Source: Alteribacter aurantiacus DSM 18675 | GTDB taxonomy: Bacteria > Bacillota > Bacilli > Bacillales > Salisediminibacteriaceae | Direction: 5' to 3' | Length of the DNA: 64,000 bases | NCBI RefSeq assembly: GCF_000429705.1 | Contig: NZ_KE386941.1 | Coordinates: 1,550,001-1,614,000, forward strand | In this document: piece after piece, positions 1 to 7,652 of the stretch | Numbering within the stretch: position 1 is the stretch's first letter | How the letters are laid out: the number at the start of each line of letters is the position of its first letter | The notes under the pieces: generated by a model | The model's database searches: none | What the model was told of the DNA's origin: nothing | Seen by the model: the letters and a program-made list of their open reading frames with translations, nothing else | Translations under genes and position numbers: made by a program

Positions 1-463
1 CCTCTTCTATGGACTGAACAATTGTAGAATCAGGTACTGGCTCTCCAATGTCCATCATCAGCTTACGGAACTTCTCTCGATCTTCCCCCTTTTGAATCCC
101 TTCAACGGCAGTACCAAGAACCTCTACTCCGTATTTATTAAAAATCCCTTTCTCATAAAGCTCAACGGTTAAATTAAGGCCCGTTTGTCCCCCTAACGTC
201 CCGATCACCCCATCCGGAGTTTCCTTTTTAATGATCTGTTCAATACTCTCGGCAGTCAGAGGTTCCATATACACACGATCTGCAATTCGTTCATCAGTCA
301 TAATCGTTGCCGGATTGTTATTTACAAGTACAACTTCTATCCCTTCTTCTTTTAGAGATAAACAAGCTTGTGTACCTGCATAGTCAAACTCGGCAGCCTG
401 ACCGATTACAATCGGACCGGACCCAATGACAAGGACTTTCTTGATGTTGTCTTTCTTAGGCAT
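1..463 (-). CDS. carB: Carbamoyl-phosphate synthase large subunit, arginine-specific (5' part only)
   Basis: The first 154 or so codons of the large subunit, which makes carbamoyl phosphate from ammonia, bicarbonate and two ATP. It begins ATG at 463 behind AGGAGG and reads MPKKDNIKKVLVIGSGPIVI, then the QAAEFDYAGTQA and LVNNNPATIMTD stretches typical of the N-terminal pre-ATP-grasp domain. It overlaps the end of carA by 8 bases, as expected for a translationally coupled pair. The rest lies beyond the left edge; in Bacillus argF often follows. Membership in the arginine rather than the pyrimidine pathway is inferred from the argCJBD genes directly upstream. Confidence 0.96.
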   Translation of the reverse strand, partial: MPKKDNIKKVLVIGSGPIVIGQAAEFDYAGTQACLSLKEEGIEVVLVNNNPATIMTDERIADRVYMEPLTAESIEQIIKKETPDGVIGTLGGQTGLNLTVELYEKGIFNKYGVEVLGTAVEGIQKGEDREKFRKLMMDIGEPVPDSTIVQSIEE

Positions 464-1505
464 ATACGTTTCCTCCTGTTGCAACTTGCGCTATGAATTG
501 GTCAAATACGTAATCCGTATCACTTGGCCCCGGGTGCGCTTCCGGATGAAATTGTACACTTTCGATAGGAAGGCTCTTGTGCTTGATTCCTTCAATGGTT
601 TTATCGTTGACATTCACATACGTCACATTAAATCCTAAAGGTAACCCCTCATCCGCGATCACATAACCATGATTCTGTGATGTGATCATCACCTTTCCCG
701 ACTGGAGATCTTTGACGGGATGATTGCTTCCTCTGTGACCATTTAGCTGTTTCTTGGTTTCTCCGCCGAACGCAAGTGCGATAAGCTGATTACCAAGACA
801 AATCCCGAGCGTAGGCCACTTCTCCGTTATTTTTTTAAGTTGGGTAAAATACGGCGCAAGTGCTTTTGGATCACCAGGTCCGTTACTTAAAACAATGCCA
901 TCAGGCTTTAAACGTTCCACTTGTTTAAAGCTATAGGAAAATGGCACGACCGTGACAAAACATCCTCGCTTCACTAAAGCCTCGAGTATGGATTTTTTGT
1001 ACCCAAAATCAACCATTACAATATGTGTCGTTCCATTTCCGTACGTTTTAGGATGAGTCACTGTGGTTCTTTGCATAAGCGTGAGGGAACCCTCTGTTTC
1101 CCAAGTATTCGACACATTCGCTTCTGCTGAAATGACTCCGATAACTGTGTCGTACTGACGGATGGTTTTCACAAGAGCACGTGTGTCAATCCCGCTAAGT
1201 CCCGGAATGCCCCAACTAGATAAAAATGATTTAAGCTTGTCATCTTCATCCCACAACTCTCCTGTAACCACACCTTTCACAAATGGTTTCACACTCTCAC
1301 TGGCTGTGTCATGTAAACCATAATTTCCGATCATCGGATAACAAAATGTAAGAACCTGTCCAGCATAGGATGGGTCTGTTAAGGTTTCTTGGTAGCCTGT
1401 CATACTCGTCGTAAATACCACTTCACCTGTTTGGCCGCAGTCTGCGCCAATCATGTCACCTTCGAATACGTGACCGGTATTTAAATGCAAATAACCTTTT
1501 GTCAC
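456..1505 (-). CDS. carA: Carbamoyl-phosphate synthase small (glutaminase) subunit
   Basis: The 349-residue glutaminase subunit releases ammonia from glutamine for CarB. An N-terminal CPSase small-chain domain (about 1-150) precedes a class I amidotransferase domain (about 160-349). The nucleophile is Cys236 in GICLGNQ, where most homologues have GICLGHQ, and the triad is completed by His320 and Glu322 in QFHPEAHPG. The GTG start overlaps the argD stop as GTGA. The arginine-pathway role is inferred from the operon. Confidence 0.96.
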   Translation of the reverse strand: MTKGYLHLNTGHVFEGDMIGADCGQTGEVVFTTSMTGYQETLTDPSYAGQVLTFCYPMIGNYGLHDTASESVKPFVKGVVTGELWDEDDKLKSFLSSWGIPGLSGIDTRALVKTIRQYDTVIGVISAEANVSNTWETEGSLTLMQRTTVTHPKTYGNGTTHIVMVDFGYKKSILEALVKRGCFVTVVPFSYSFKQVERLKPDGIVLSNGPGDPKALAPYFTQLKKITEKWPTLGICLGNQLIALAFGGETKKQLNGHRGSNHPVKDLQSGKVMITSQNHGYVIADEGLPLGFNVTYVNVNDKTIEGIKHKSLPIESVQFHPEAHPGPSDTDYVFDQFIAQVATGGNVYA

Positions 1506-2695
1506 TGTTTTACACCATCCTTTTCCTCCATGTGCATAAGGACCTTTTGAAGGACTTTCAGCACCCGATCGACTTCCTCTTCAGTAAGTGTAAGTGGCGG
1601 TAATAGACGAACCACGTTTGCTCCTGCTGTTAATAATAGGACACCGTGCTCAAGAGCTTCTACCACGATGTTTTTAGCCGGGCAAGTCACTTCAATCCCA
1701 ATTAGAAGCCCTTTTCCTCTTACTGCTTTCAAAATGTCGTAATCTTCTTGAAGCTTTTTGAGCTCTTCAAATAGATAAGTAGATTGTTTATTGGCGTTAT
1801 CAAGTACACCATTTTGAGTGATTTCATTTAACGTTGCAAGCCCCGCTGTAGAAGCAAGTGGGTTTCCTCCAAATGTGGTGCCGTGGGAACCTGGTGTAAA
1901 GGCCGCAGCTACTTCCTCTTTGGCAATCACCGCCCCAATAGGAAATCCTGATCCTAAACCTTTTGCTATCGTCATCACATCAGGGATTATGTTGTAATGT
2001 TCGTAAGCAAATAGCTTCCCCGTACGCCCCATACCCGTTTGTACTTCATCAATCATAAATAAGATTTGGTTTTCATTACAGAAGTGAGCAAGCTCTTGTA
2101 CCCAAGTTGGGTCTGCGGGAACAACGCCTCCTTCTCCTTGGACAAGTTCCAGAAGAACAGCGCATGTACGGTCTTTATCAATGCCTTTCAAGGCATCTAT
2201 GTCGTTATATGGTAAATGGTTAAACCCCTTCGGCAAAGGATCAAAATCACTCTTTACATGCTGTTGACCAGTGGCCGTAAGAGTTGCCAGTGTTCTACCA
2301 TGAAAAGATTGAGTAAACGTCACGACTTCATGTGCTTCAGGCTTATTATTTTTCTTTGCATGCTTTCTTGCCAGCTTGATTGCCCCTTCGTTCGCTTCAG
2401 CCCCACTGTTGCAAAAGAATACGCGATCCCCAAATGTGACTTCGGTAAGCCTTTGGGCCAACTCTTCTTGAACGGGAATATGATAAAGGTTTGAGCAGTG
2501 CCATAGCGTTTCAAGTTGCGCTGAGACTGCTACTTTTACACGATTAGGAACGTGCCCCAGATTACAAGTGGCAATGCCTGAAGTGAAATCTACATATGTT
2601 TTGTTGTTTGAATCCCAAACGTAAGAGCCTTTTCCTTTAACCATTTGAACTGGAAAACGCTGATACGTTTCCATAAGTGATTGATTGTTAACCAA
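1502..2695 (-). CDS. argD: Acetylornithine aminotransferase
   Basis: A class III PLP aminotransferase converting N-acetylglutamate semialdehyde to N-acetylornithine. Visible motifs are FCNSGAEANEGAIKLARK near residue 95, FMIDEVQTGMGRTGK for cofactor contact, and the Schiff-base lysine in TIAKGLGSGFP near residue 245. The start is ambiguous. The frame is open to a TTG at 2719, but a GAGAGGGG ribosome site sits 7 bases before TTG 2695 and only 4 before GTG 2698, so TTG 2695 is chosen, giving 397 residues. It overlaps the end of argB by about 8 bases and is coupled to carA. Confidence 0.95.
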   Translation of the reverse strand: MVNNQSLMETYQRFPVQMVKGKGSYVWDSNNKTYVDFTSGIATCNLGHVPNRVKVAVSAQLETLWHCSNLYHIPVQEELAQRLTEVTFGDRVFFCNSGAEANEGAIKLARKHAKKNNKPEAHEVVTFTQSFHGRTLATLTATGQQHVKSDFDPLPKGFNHLPYNDIDALKGIDKDRTCAVLLELVQGEGGVVPADPTWVQELAHFCNENQILFMIDEVQTGMGRTGKLFAYEHYNIIPDVMTIAKGLGSGFPIGAVIAKEEVAAAFTPGSHGTTFGGNPLASTAGLATLNEITQNGVLDNANKQSTYLFEELKKLQEDYDILKAVRGKGLLIGIEVTCPAKNIVVEALEHGVLLLTAGANVVRLLPPLTLTEEEVDRVLKVLQKVLMHMEEKDGVKQ

Positions 2696-3494
2696 CACGA
2701 GACCCCTCTCTATCCACAATGATTTTGGTACCTGCTACTTTTCCTTTTAAAAAGTCCGAAAGGCTTGAAGAACACATTCCGTTCACAATGCCAACTCGAG
2801 AAACACCGGCTCTAAGGCCGTCAAGAGCAGAACGAACTTTTGGGATCATCCCACCGGTAATGTCTTCGTTTTTAATGAACGCTTCTGCTTCAACATTGGT
2901 CATCTCGTGAATGACTTTTGTTTGTCCGTTTTCTTCTATATAAATACCGTTAATGTCACTGATGTAACAAAGCTCTCCTTTTAAAGCTGCCGCAACTGCA
3001 GCCGCAGCCACATCTCCATTGATGTTGTAGGTATCACCTTTTTTGTTTCCACCAACCGGAGAAATAACAGGGATACTCCCTTGCGAAGCAATCATTTCTA
3101 TCCACTTCACATCCACATCTGTTACTTTCCCAACAAGACCAAGAGAGCGGTCCTCCATGAGCTCTGTTGTGAAGAGTCCCCCGTCTATACCACTAAAGCC
3201 AAACCCATTCCCTCCTGCTCTTTGAAGCGAGCTCACGATTCTTTTATTGATAGAACCACTCAATACCATCTCCACAACTTCCAACACTTCGGGAGTCGTG
3301 ACTCTCATGCCGGACATAAACGTCGTCTTCACCTCATGTTTTTCTAGAAGTTCGGATATGAGTGGGCCTCCCCCATGAACAATCACAGGCTGCCAACAAG
3401 TTGATTCTTGCAAATCCACAATCATGTTATAAAAAGAAGGAGGTAATTTGTCTAGGATACTCCCACCACATTTAATGACAATATAGTTCTTCAT
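2688..3494 (-). CDS. argB: Acetylglutamate kinase
   Basis: The 268-residue amino-acid kinase phosphorylates N-acetylglutamate, the second committed step of arginine synthesis. It has the N-terminal IKCGGSIL lysine/glycine loop, the HGGGP substrate loop near residue 40, and the C-terminal GGMIPKV motif near 215. The ATG at 3494 follows GGAGGG at good spacing. It lies 12 bases after argJ and overlaps argD. In the cyclic pathway created by ArgJ this kinase is often the feedback-inhibited step, but the N-terminal extension of arginine-sensitive enzymes is absent here. Confidence 0.97.
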   Translation of the reverse strand: MKNYIVIKCGGSILDKLPPSFYNMIVDLQESTCWQPVIVHGGGPLISELLEKHEVKTTFMSGMRVTTPEVLEVVEMVLSGSINKRIVSSLQRAGGNGFGFSGIDGGLFTTELMEDRSLGLVGKVTDVDVKWIEMIASQGSIPVISPVGGNKKGDTYNINGDVAAAAVAAALKGELCYISDINGIYIEENGQTKVIHEMTNVEAEAFIKNEDITGGMIPKVRSALDGLRAGVSRVGIVNGMCSSSLSDFLKGKVAGTKIIVDREGSRVG

Positions 3495-3506
3495 CTTCCA
3501 CCCTCC

Positions 3507-4736
3507 TCACGTTCGATATGATGCATTAATCTTCACATAATCGTATGTGAGGTCACACCCCCACGCCTTCGCCTCACCAGACCCTTGACCGAGATCAACA
3601 TGAATCTCAATGGTTTTCTCGTTTAAATACGCTTTGCCCTTTTCCTCATCAAATTCCAATGGAAGTCCTTGTTTGACAACAGGAATGGACCCTAAGCTAA
3701 CGTTGACCTTTTCCGGAACGATCGGCTGCTCACTATACCCAATGGCACATACGATTCTTCCCCAGTTAGGGTCACTTCCAAAAACCGCTGTCTTTACGAG
3801 ATTTGAAGAGATAATTGCTTTTCCTACCTTTTTTGCCGCCTCAGTATCGCTTGCGCCTGATACAGAAACTTCGATGAGCTTCGTTGCTCCTTCTCCATCT
3901 TTTGCAATCGCTTTTGCTAAGTACTCACACACAAGTTGTAAGCTTAAGCAAAATTCGTTCCACTGAGGGTGTGCTTCATTGATAAGATTGGTTTTCGCTT
4001 TTCCGTTAGCCATGACTAGAACCATATCGTTCGTACTTGAATCTCCATCAACAGTGATCATGTTGAACGTTTTATCGATGGTCATTTTCAAAGCCTTTTG
4101 CAGACTCGAATGATCCAAATCCGCATCTGTAGTTAAAAAAGCGAGCATGGTTGCCATATTTGGATGAATCATTCCTGACCCTTTTGCTGCTCCTCCAATC
4201 TGTACGACTTTCCCGTCAATGAGTAGTTCGACTGAGACCGATTTTTCACATGTGTCGGTTGTTAAAATGGCCTGTTGAAATCGCGGTGCTCCTTCATTTT
4301 CTTCTTCATGTAAGTGAGAAAGTCCATTAATGATTTTATCCAAAGGTAAGGGAACACCGATAACCCCAGTGGAAGCCACTGCCACATGATCCGGGTTCAT
4401 GTTTGCCTTTTGTGCAAAAGAACGCCTCATCTCATATGCGTCTATCAGCCCTTGCTCTCCTGTACATGCATTTGCAACGCCCGAATTTACGAGGATACCT
4501 TGAATCTTGTGATCTGTGAAAATACTTTCTTTCGTTACTTTTAGAGGAGGTGCCTGAAATTGATTCGTTGTATAAACTGCTCCGGCAGTAGCTGGAACAT
4601 CAGACATAAGCCAGCCTAAATCAAGCTTTTTCCTACGTATGCCACAGTGAACACCTCCAGCTTTAAACCCTTTTGGTGAAGTAACGCCACCTTGAGTATT
4701 GAGTTCACATATAGGTTTACTTGCAATTGTTTTCAA
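3507..4736 (-). CDS. argJ: Bifunctional ornithine acetyltransferase / N-acetylglutamate synthase
   Basis: ArgJ recycles the acetyl group from N-acetylornithine to glutamate and in Bacillus usually also makes N-acetylglutamate from acetyl-CoA. The 409-residue precursor should self-cleave before the Thr in HPNMATMLAFL, which forms the new N-terminal nucleophile of the beta chain; KGSGMIHPNMATMLAF near residue 190 matches this. Other family stretches are VDGDSSTNDMVLV and GSDPNWGRI. The start is a TTG with AAGGTGG upstream. argC lies 30 bases before it. Confidence 0.97.
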   Translation of the reverse strand: MKTIASKPICELNTQGGVTSPKGFKAGGVHCGIRRKKLDLGWLMSDVPATAGAVYTTNQFQAPPLKVTKESIFTDHKIQGILVNSGVANACTGEQGLIDAYEMRRSFAQKANMNPDHVAVASTGVIGVPLPLDKIINGLSHLHEEENEGAPRFQQAILTTDTCEKSVSVELLIDGKVVQIGGAAKGSGMIHPNMATMLAFLTTDADLDHSSLQKALKMTIDKTFNMITVDGDSSTNDMVLVMANGKAKTNLINEAHPQWNEFCLSLQLVCEYLAKAIAKDGEGATKLIEVSVSGASDTEAAKKVGKAIISSNLVKTAVFGSDPNWGRIVCAIGYSEQPIVPEKVNVSLGSIPVVKQGLPLEFDEEKGKAYLNEKTIEIHVDLGQGSGEAKAWGCDLTYDYVKINASYRT

Positions 4737-4766
4737 ACGAGCACCACCTTTAACATTTTTTTATTA

Positions 4767-5804
4767 TTAAGGATAAATTGGAACATGATGAAGCCCTGTT
4801 TGCTCCTCAAACCCAAACATGACGTTTGCATTTTGAATGGCCTGACCAGCTGCCCCTTTACCTAAATTGTCAATCGCCGATACGATTGTGAGCCTCCCCG
4901 TTCTGTGATCTGAGTAACATCCGATGTCACAGTAGTTACTACCATAGACATGTTTGGTAGACGGCAGCTCCCCTTCAGAACAGATTCTGACGAAAGGGTC
5001 ATTTTCATAAAACGATTTATAATAGTTGATAACGTCCTCTGTAGTAACCTGTTCATGCAGTTGTGCACTTATCGTGCATAAAAGCCCTCTTGTCATAGGT
5101 ACAAGGTGAGGAGTAAACGTGACGAGAACTTCTTCATCTGATCCTTTATTTAAAAGCTGTTCAATTTCTGGAATATGCTGATGTATGCCTGGCTTGTAAG
5201 CTTTTAAACTTTCATTAGTCTCAGAGAAATGCGTATTCATCGATAAGCCCCTCCCAGCACCGGATACACCGGACATTCCATCTATAACAATCCCTTTTCC
5301 TTTCACCCAATTCTTTTTAAACAAAGGAAGTAGTGCTAATAAGGTAGCAGTCGGATAACATCCTGGATTGGCGATGAGACTACTTTCTGCGATTTCCTTT
5401 CGGTTGATTTCGGTCAAACCGTATACGGCCTTTTGTTGAATAGCTGAGTCCGGAGGGGTCCCTTTATACCACTTTTCATATTGTTCACCATCGTTCAACC
5501 TGAAGTCCCCACTCAAATCAATGCACTTCAATCCTGCCTCAAGGCATTCGGGAATCAATTCCTTACTAACCCCGGCCGGTGTTGCAAAAAAGACTGCGTC
5601 TACCTCCTCTTTCAAAGTATGTATATTGTATTCATTCAAAACAGAGGTAGCGATGTTCTTCAGGTGTGGATATGCTTCTTGTATATGCGTCCCTGACCGG
5701 GAATTTGAAATCATCAATTTCAGCTTTAAGTGTGGGTGATTGTTCAATAACCGAAATAATTCAACAGCACCGTAGCCGGTACCTCCAATAACCGCAACAT
5801 TCAT
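4767..5804 (-). CDS. argC: N-acetyl-gamma-glutamyl-phosphate reductase
   Basis: NADPH-dependent reductase of acetylglutamyl phosphate, first gene of the operon. The 345-residue protein starts with the dinucleotide loop VIGGTGYGAVELFRLL and has the catalytic cysteine in IANPGCYPTATLLALLPL near residue 148 and a GIHQHIPEIEQ histidine motif near 210. The promoter and candidate arginine-repressor sites lie directly upstream, so the whole argCJBD-carAB run is probably one transcript repressed by arginine. Confidence 0.97.
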   Translation of the reverse strand: MNVAVIGGTGYGAVELFRLLNNHPHLKLKLMISNSRSGTHIQEAYPHLKNIATSVLNEYNIHTLKEEVDAVFFATPAGVSKELIPECLEAGLKCIDLSGDFRLNDGEQYEKWYKGTPPDSAIQQKAVYGLTEINRKEIAESSLIANPGCYPTATLLALLPLFKKNWVKGKGIVIDGMSGVSGAGRGLSMNTHFSETNESLKAYKPGIHQHIPEIEQLLNKGSDEEVLVTFTPHLVPMTRGLLCTISAQLHEQVTTEDVINYYKSFYENDPFVRICSEGELPSTKHVYGSNYCDIGCYSDHRTGRLTIVSAIDNLGKGAAGQAIQNANVMFGFEEQTGLHHVPIYP

Positions 5805-5825
5805 TTCCGCTCATCACCTTTCGTT

Positions 5826-5868
5826 CGAATTAATTCATTATTATACTTACGGTTTTATTTTTATGCAA
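5826..5868 (-). promoter_or_regulatory. Promoter of the arginine operon with candidate ArgR (ARG) boxes
   Basis: On the minus strand TTGCAT (5868-5863), a 17-base spacer and TATAAT (5845-5840) form a good sigma-A promoter about 35 bases before argC. Two stretches resemble the ARG box TGAATAAAAATTCA: TGCATAAAAATAAAAC from 5866, overlapping the -35, and TGAATTAATTCG from 5837, covering the expected start site. The promoter is strong evidence; the boxes are partial matches, supported mainly by position. Confidence 0.7.
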
Positions 5869-5994
5869 CCGTTTTTTAGGAAATTGTTTAATGTAGATTT
5901 AATTATGCTAAGGTGAACTCGGTGGAGACATACACATTGAAGAGGGGTTAATATGCGTCTGTTCAGTCGGAGACAGGTTCTGTAGGGGTGAGAT

Positions 5995-6122
5995 TCGCAA
6001 CCTTGGAATTACTTTTGAGGAGGTTGTTCATCACTTTCGGAATTTATCAATCACTTCCTTCGGTTGTTCATCACTTTTGGCATTTATCAATCACTTTCCT
6101 TCCGTTTTCCATCACTTTTGCA
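5995..6122. repeat. Intergenic direct repeats (TTGTTCATCACTTT / TTTATCAATCACTT)
   Basis: Units GGTTGTTCATCACTTT and GGNATTTATCAATCACTT alternate with a period near 40 bases, about two and a half times, ending with a diverged CCATCACTTTTGC. The block fills the space between the argC promoter and the terminator of the next gene. ORFs crossing it look like low-complexity artefacts. A related single unit (ATCAATCACTTCGAA) lies near 43388. Function unknown. Confidence 0.75.
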
Positions 6123-6155
6123 ACCTGCTCACCCCTCCCTACAGAACTTAAAACA

Positions 6156-6191
6156 CAAAAAAAGGCAGATGCATGTTTTCTGCATCTGCCT
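6156..6191 (-). terminator. Rho-independent terminator of the glycosidase-like gene
   Basis: An 11-base perfect stem AGGCAGATGCA / TGCATCTGCCT with a 7-base loop is followed on the minus strand by seven T residues, directly after the stop at 6207. Confidence 0.92.
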
Positions 6192-6206
6192 ATTATCACA
6201 GTTAGA

Positions 6207-7427
6207 TTAATTCTCTTTTCCGATCAAGTAATCCACGCCTTCACTATAGCGGTTTCCAGCGTTCCATAGGAGGAACTCGTCCACACCGTTTTCGTATAGA
6301 GCTTTAATTTGCGCCTCAACTTCAGGTGCTCGGTAAGGAATGTAGTTTCCAGATCCTAAGTAGGAAGCGGTGAAGTCTTGTAGCCAAGGACGAGACACCG
6401 GTGGGTTTTCCAACTCGGCCAACTTCTCGTTTTCAATCTTAATGTATTCTGTGACAAGTTCATATGGGTATAGATCTGGCTTATCCAAGCCAAAATGTGC
6501 TGTCCAGTGACTTGGGTAGATCATGGAAGAGATAACGTCTACATTTTCAGAGATACGAGTGAAATTCTGACCAATTCCCGGTGCTTCCGGCAGTGTTGCC
6601 GTGTAGCCGAAAATGTCGACGGATACATCCACATCGTAAAGAGCAAGTCGTTCTCGCGCATAAGCAACAAAATCCGTGACCGCATCCACGCGACGTTGAA
6701 CATTGTCTCCCTCACTATTCTTGTATTCACCTACGTCATAGTTCAATTCCTCGTCTCGTCTTTCAAATCCTTCAGGATAACGAACGTAGTCAAATTGAAT
6801 TTCCTTAAATCCCATTTCGGCAGCTTTAATGGCAATATCGATGTTATAGTCCCAAACCTCTTTTAAGAATGGGTTCACAAATGCTTCTCCGCGATTGTTT
6901 TTCCACACTTCGCCACTGTCTGTTGTAAATGACCATTCAGGCTTTTCTTCTGCGAGGAGCGTATCTTTAAACACAACCACTCGTGCGATTGGATAAACTT
7001 CATGTTCTTCGAGACGGCTCATCATGGCTTCAGGGTCGCTAATAAAAGGCCGGGAAATGTCATAAAAAGGACTGTCTTCTTCAGGTTTGTACGTTAAAAA
7101 TCCATCGTCGTCCTTAACGTCAATGACCATGGAATTAAGGTCGGTCGTATCCATCAGTTCAAGTAACGAATCCATTCGCGCTCCACCTGCAGAGTGAGCG
7201 GTTACAAAAACCCCTCTGACGGCATCCGGATATTCAAATGTGTAACCAGAATCGAATGAAAAGCGGGCCACACGATCGGGCCACTCTCTCGCTTCAAGTG
7301 CACTTACTTTTTCACCGTGAACATTCATCGATACTGTTTCTTCTTCTGCGATCACTTGTCCGCTTGCTACAAACAATGACACCCCTGCAACAAGTGCCGC
7401 TACCGTGCTTTTGCCCAATTTCCCCAT
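6207..7427 (-). CDS. Secreted putative glycoside hydrolase (DUF4015 / COG1306 family)
   Basis: A 406-residue protein with a signal peptide (GKSTVAALVAGVSLFVASG, cleavage near VIAEE) and a TIM-barrel-like body carrying DUF4015 signatures: RGVFVTAHSAGG, NSMVIDVKDDDGFLTY, VYPIARVVVFKD, FKEIQFDYVRYPEG, SMIYPSHW and RPWLQDF. Homologues are predicted GH13-like hydrolases of uncertain substrate, probably acting on cell-wall or extracellular polysaccharide. The frame is open to a GTG at 7448, but ATG 7427 has AAAGG about 10 bases before it and puts the signal sequence at the N-terminus. It stands alone with its own terminator. Confidence 0.87.
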   Translation of the reverse strand: MGKLGKSTVAALVAGVSLFVASGQVIAEEETVSMNVHGEKVSALEAREWPDRVARFSFDSGYTFEYPDAVRGVFVTAHSAGGARMDSLLELMDTTDLNSMVIDVKDDDGFLTYKPEEDSPFYDISRPFISDPEAMMSRLEEHEVYPIARVVVFKDTLLAEEKPEWSFTTDSGEVWKNNRGEAFVNPFLKEVWDYNIDIAIKAAEMGFKEIQFDYVRYPEGFERRDEELNYDVGEYKNSEGDNVQRRVDAVTDFVAYARERLALYDVDVSVDIFGYTATLPEAPGIGQNFTRISENVDVISSMIYPSHWTAHFGLDKPDLYPYELVTEYIKIENEKLAELENPPVSRPWLQDFTASYLGSGNYIPYRAPEVEAQIKALYENGVDEFLLWNAGNRYSEGVDYLIGKEN

Positions 7428-7652
7428 TTTTTCACTACCTTTTCTCACAGATTATGTACGTACACTATTTCCTATATTTTATCCGATTACCTACATTATA
7501 CAACGGAATGAGTCGAAACCCAATCACATTCCTATATGCAATTTGTCGGATTTTGGTTTGTTCAATGGTTTGTCATTCACCTTACACCCCTTTTTCCTTT
7601 ATAATAGATAAAGATTGTCGTATATAAGACTATAATTGAGGTGGAACGATTT

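Noticed and set aside
5995..6122. A short CRISPR array
   Set aside because: Units are directly adjoining and vary; there are no unique spacers of constant length and no cas genes in the window.
7562..7640. A consensus promoter before the ubiD-family gene
   Set aside because: TATAAT sequences exist at 7600 and 7631, but no -35 at proper spacing was found for either, so no promoter is called.
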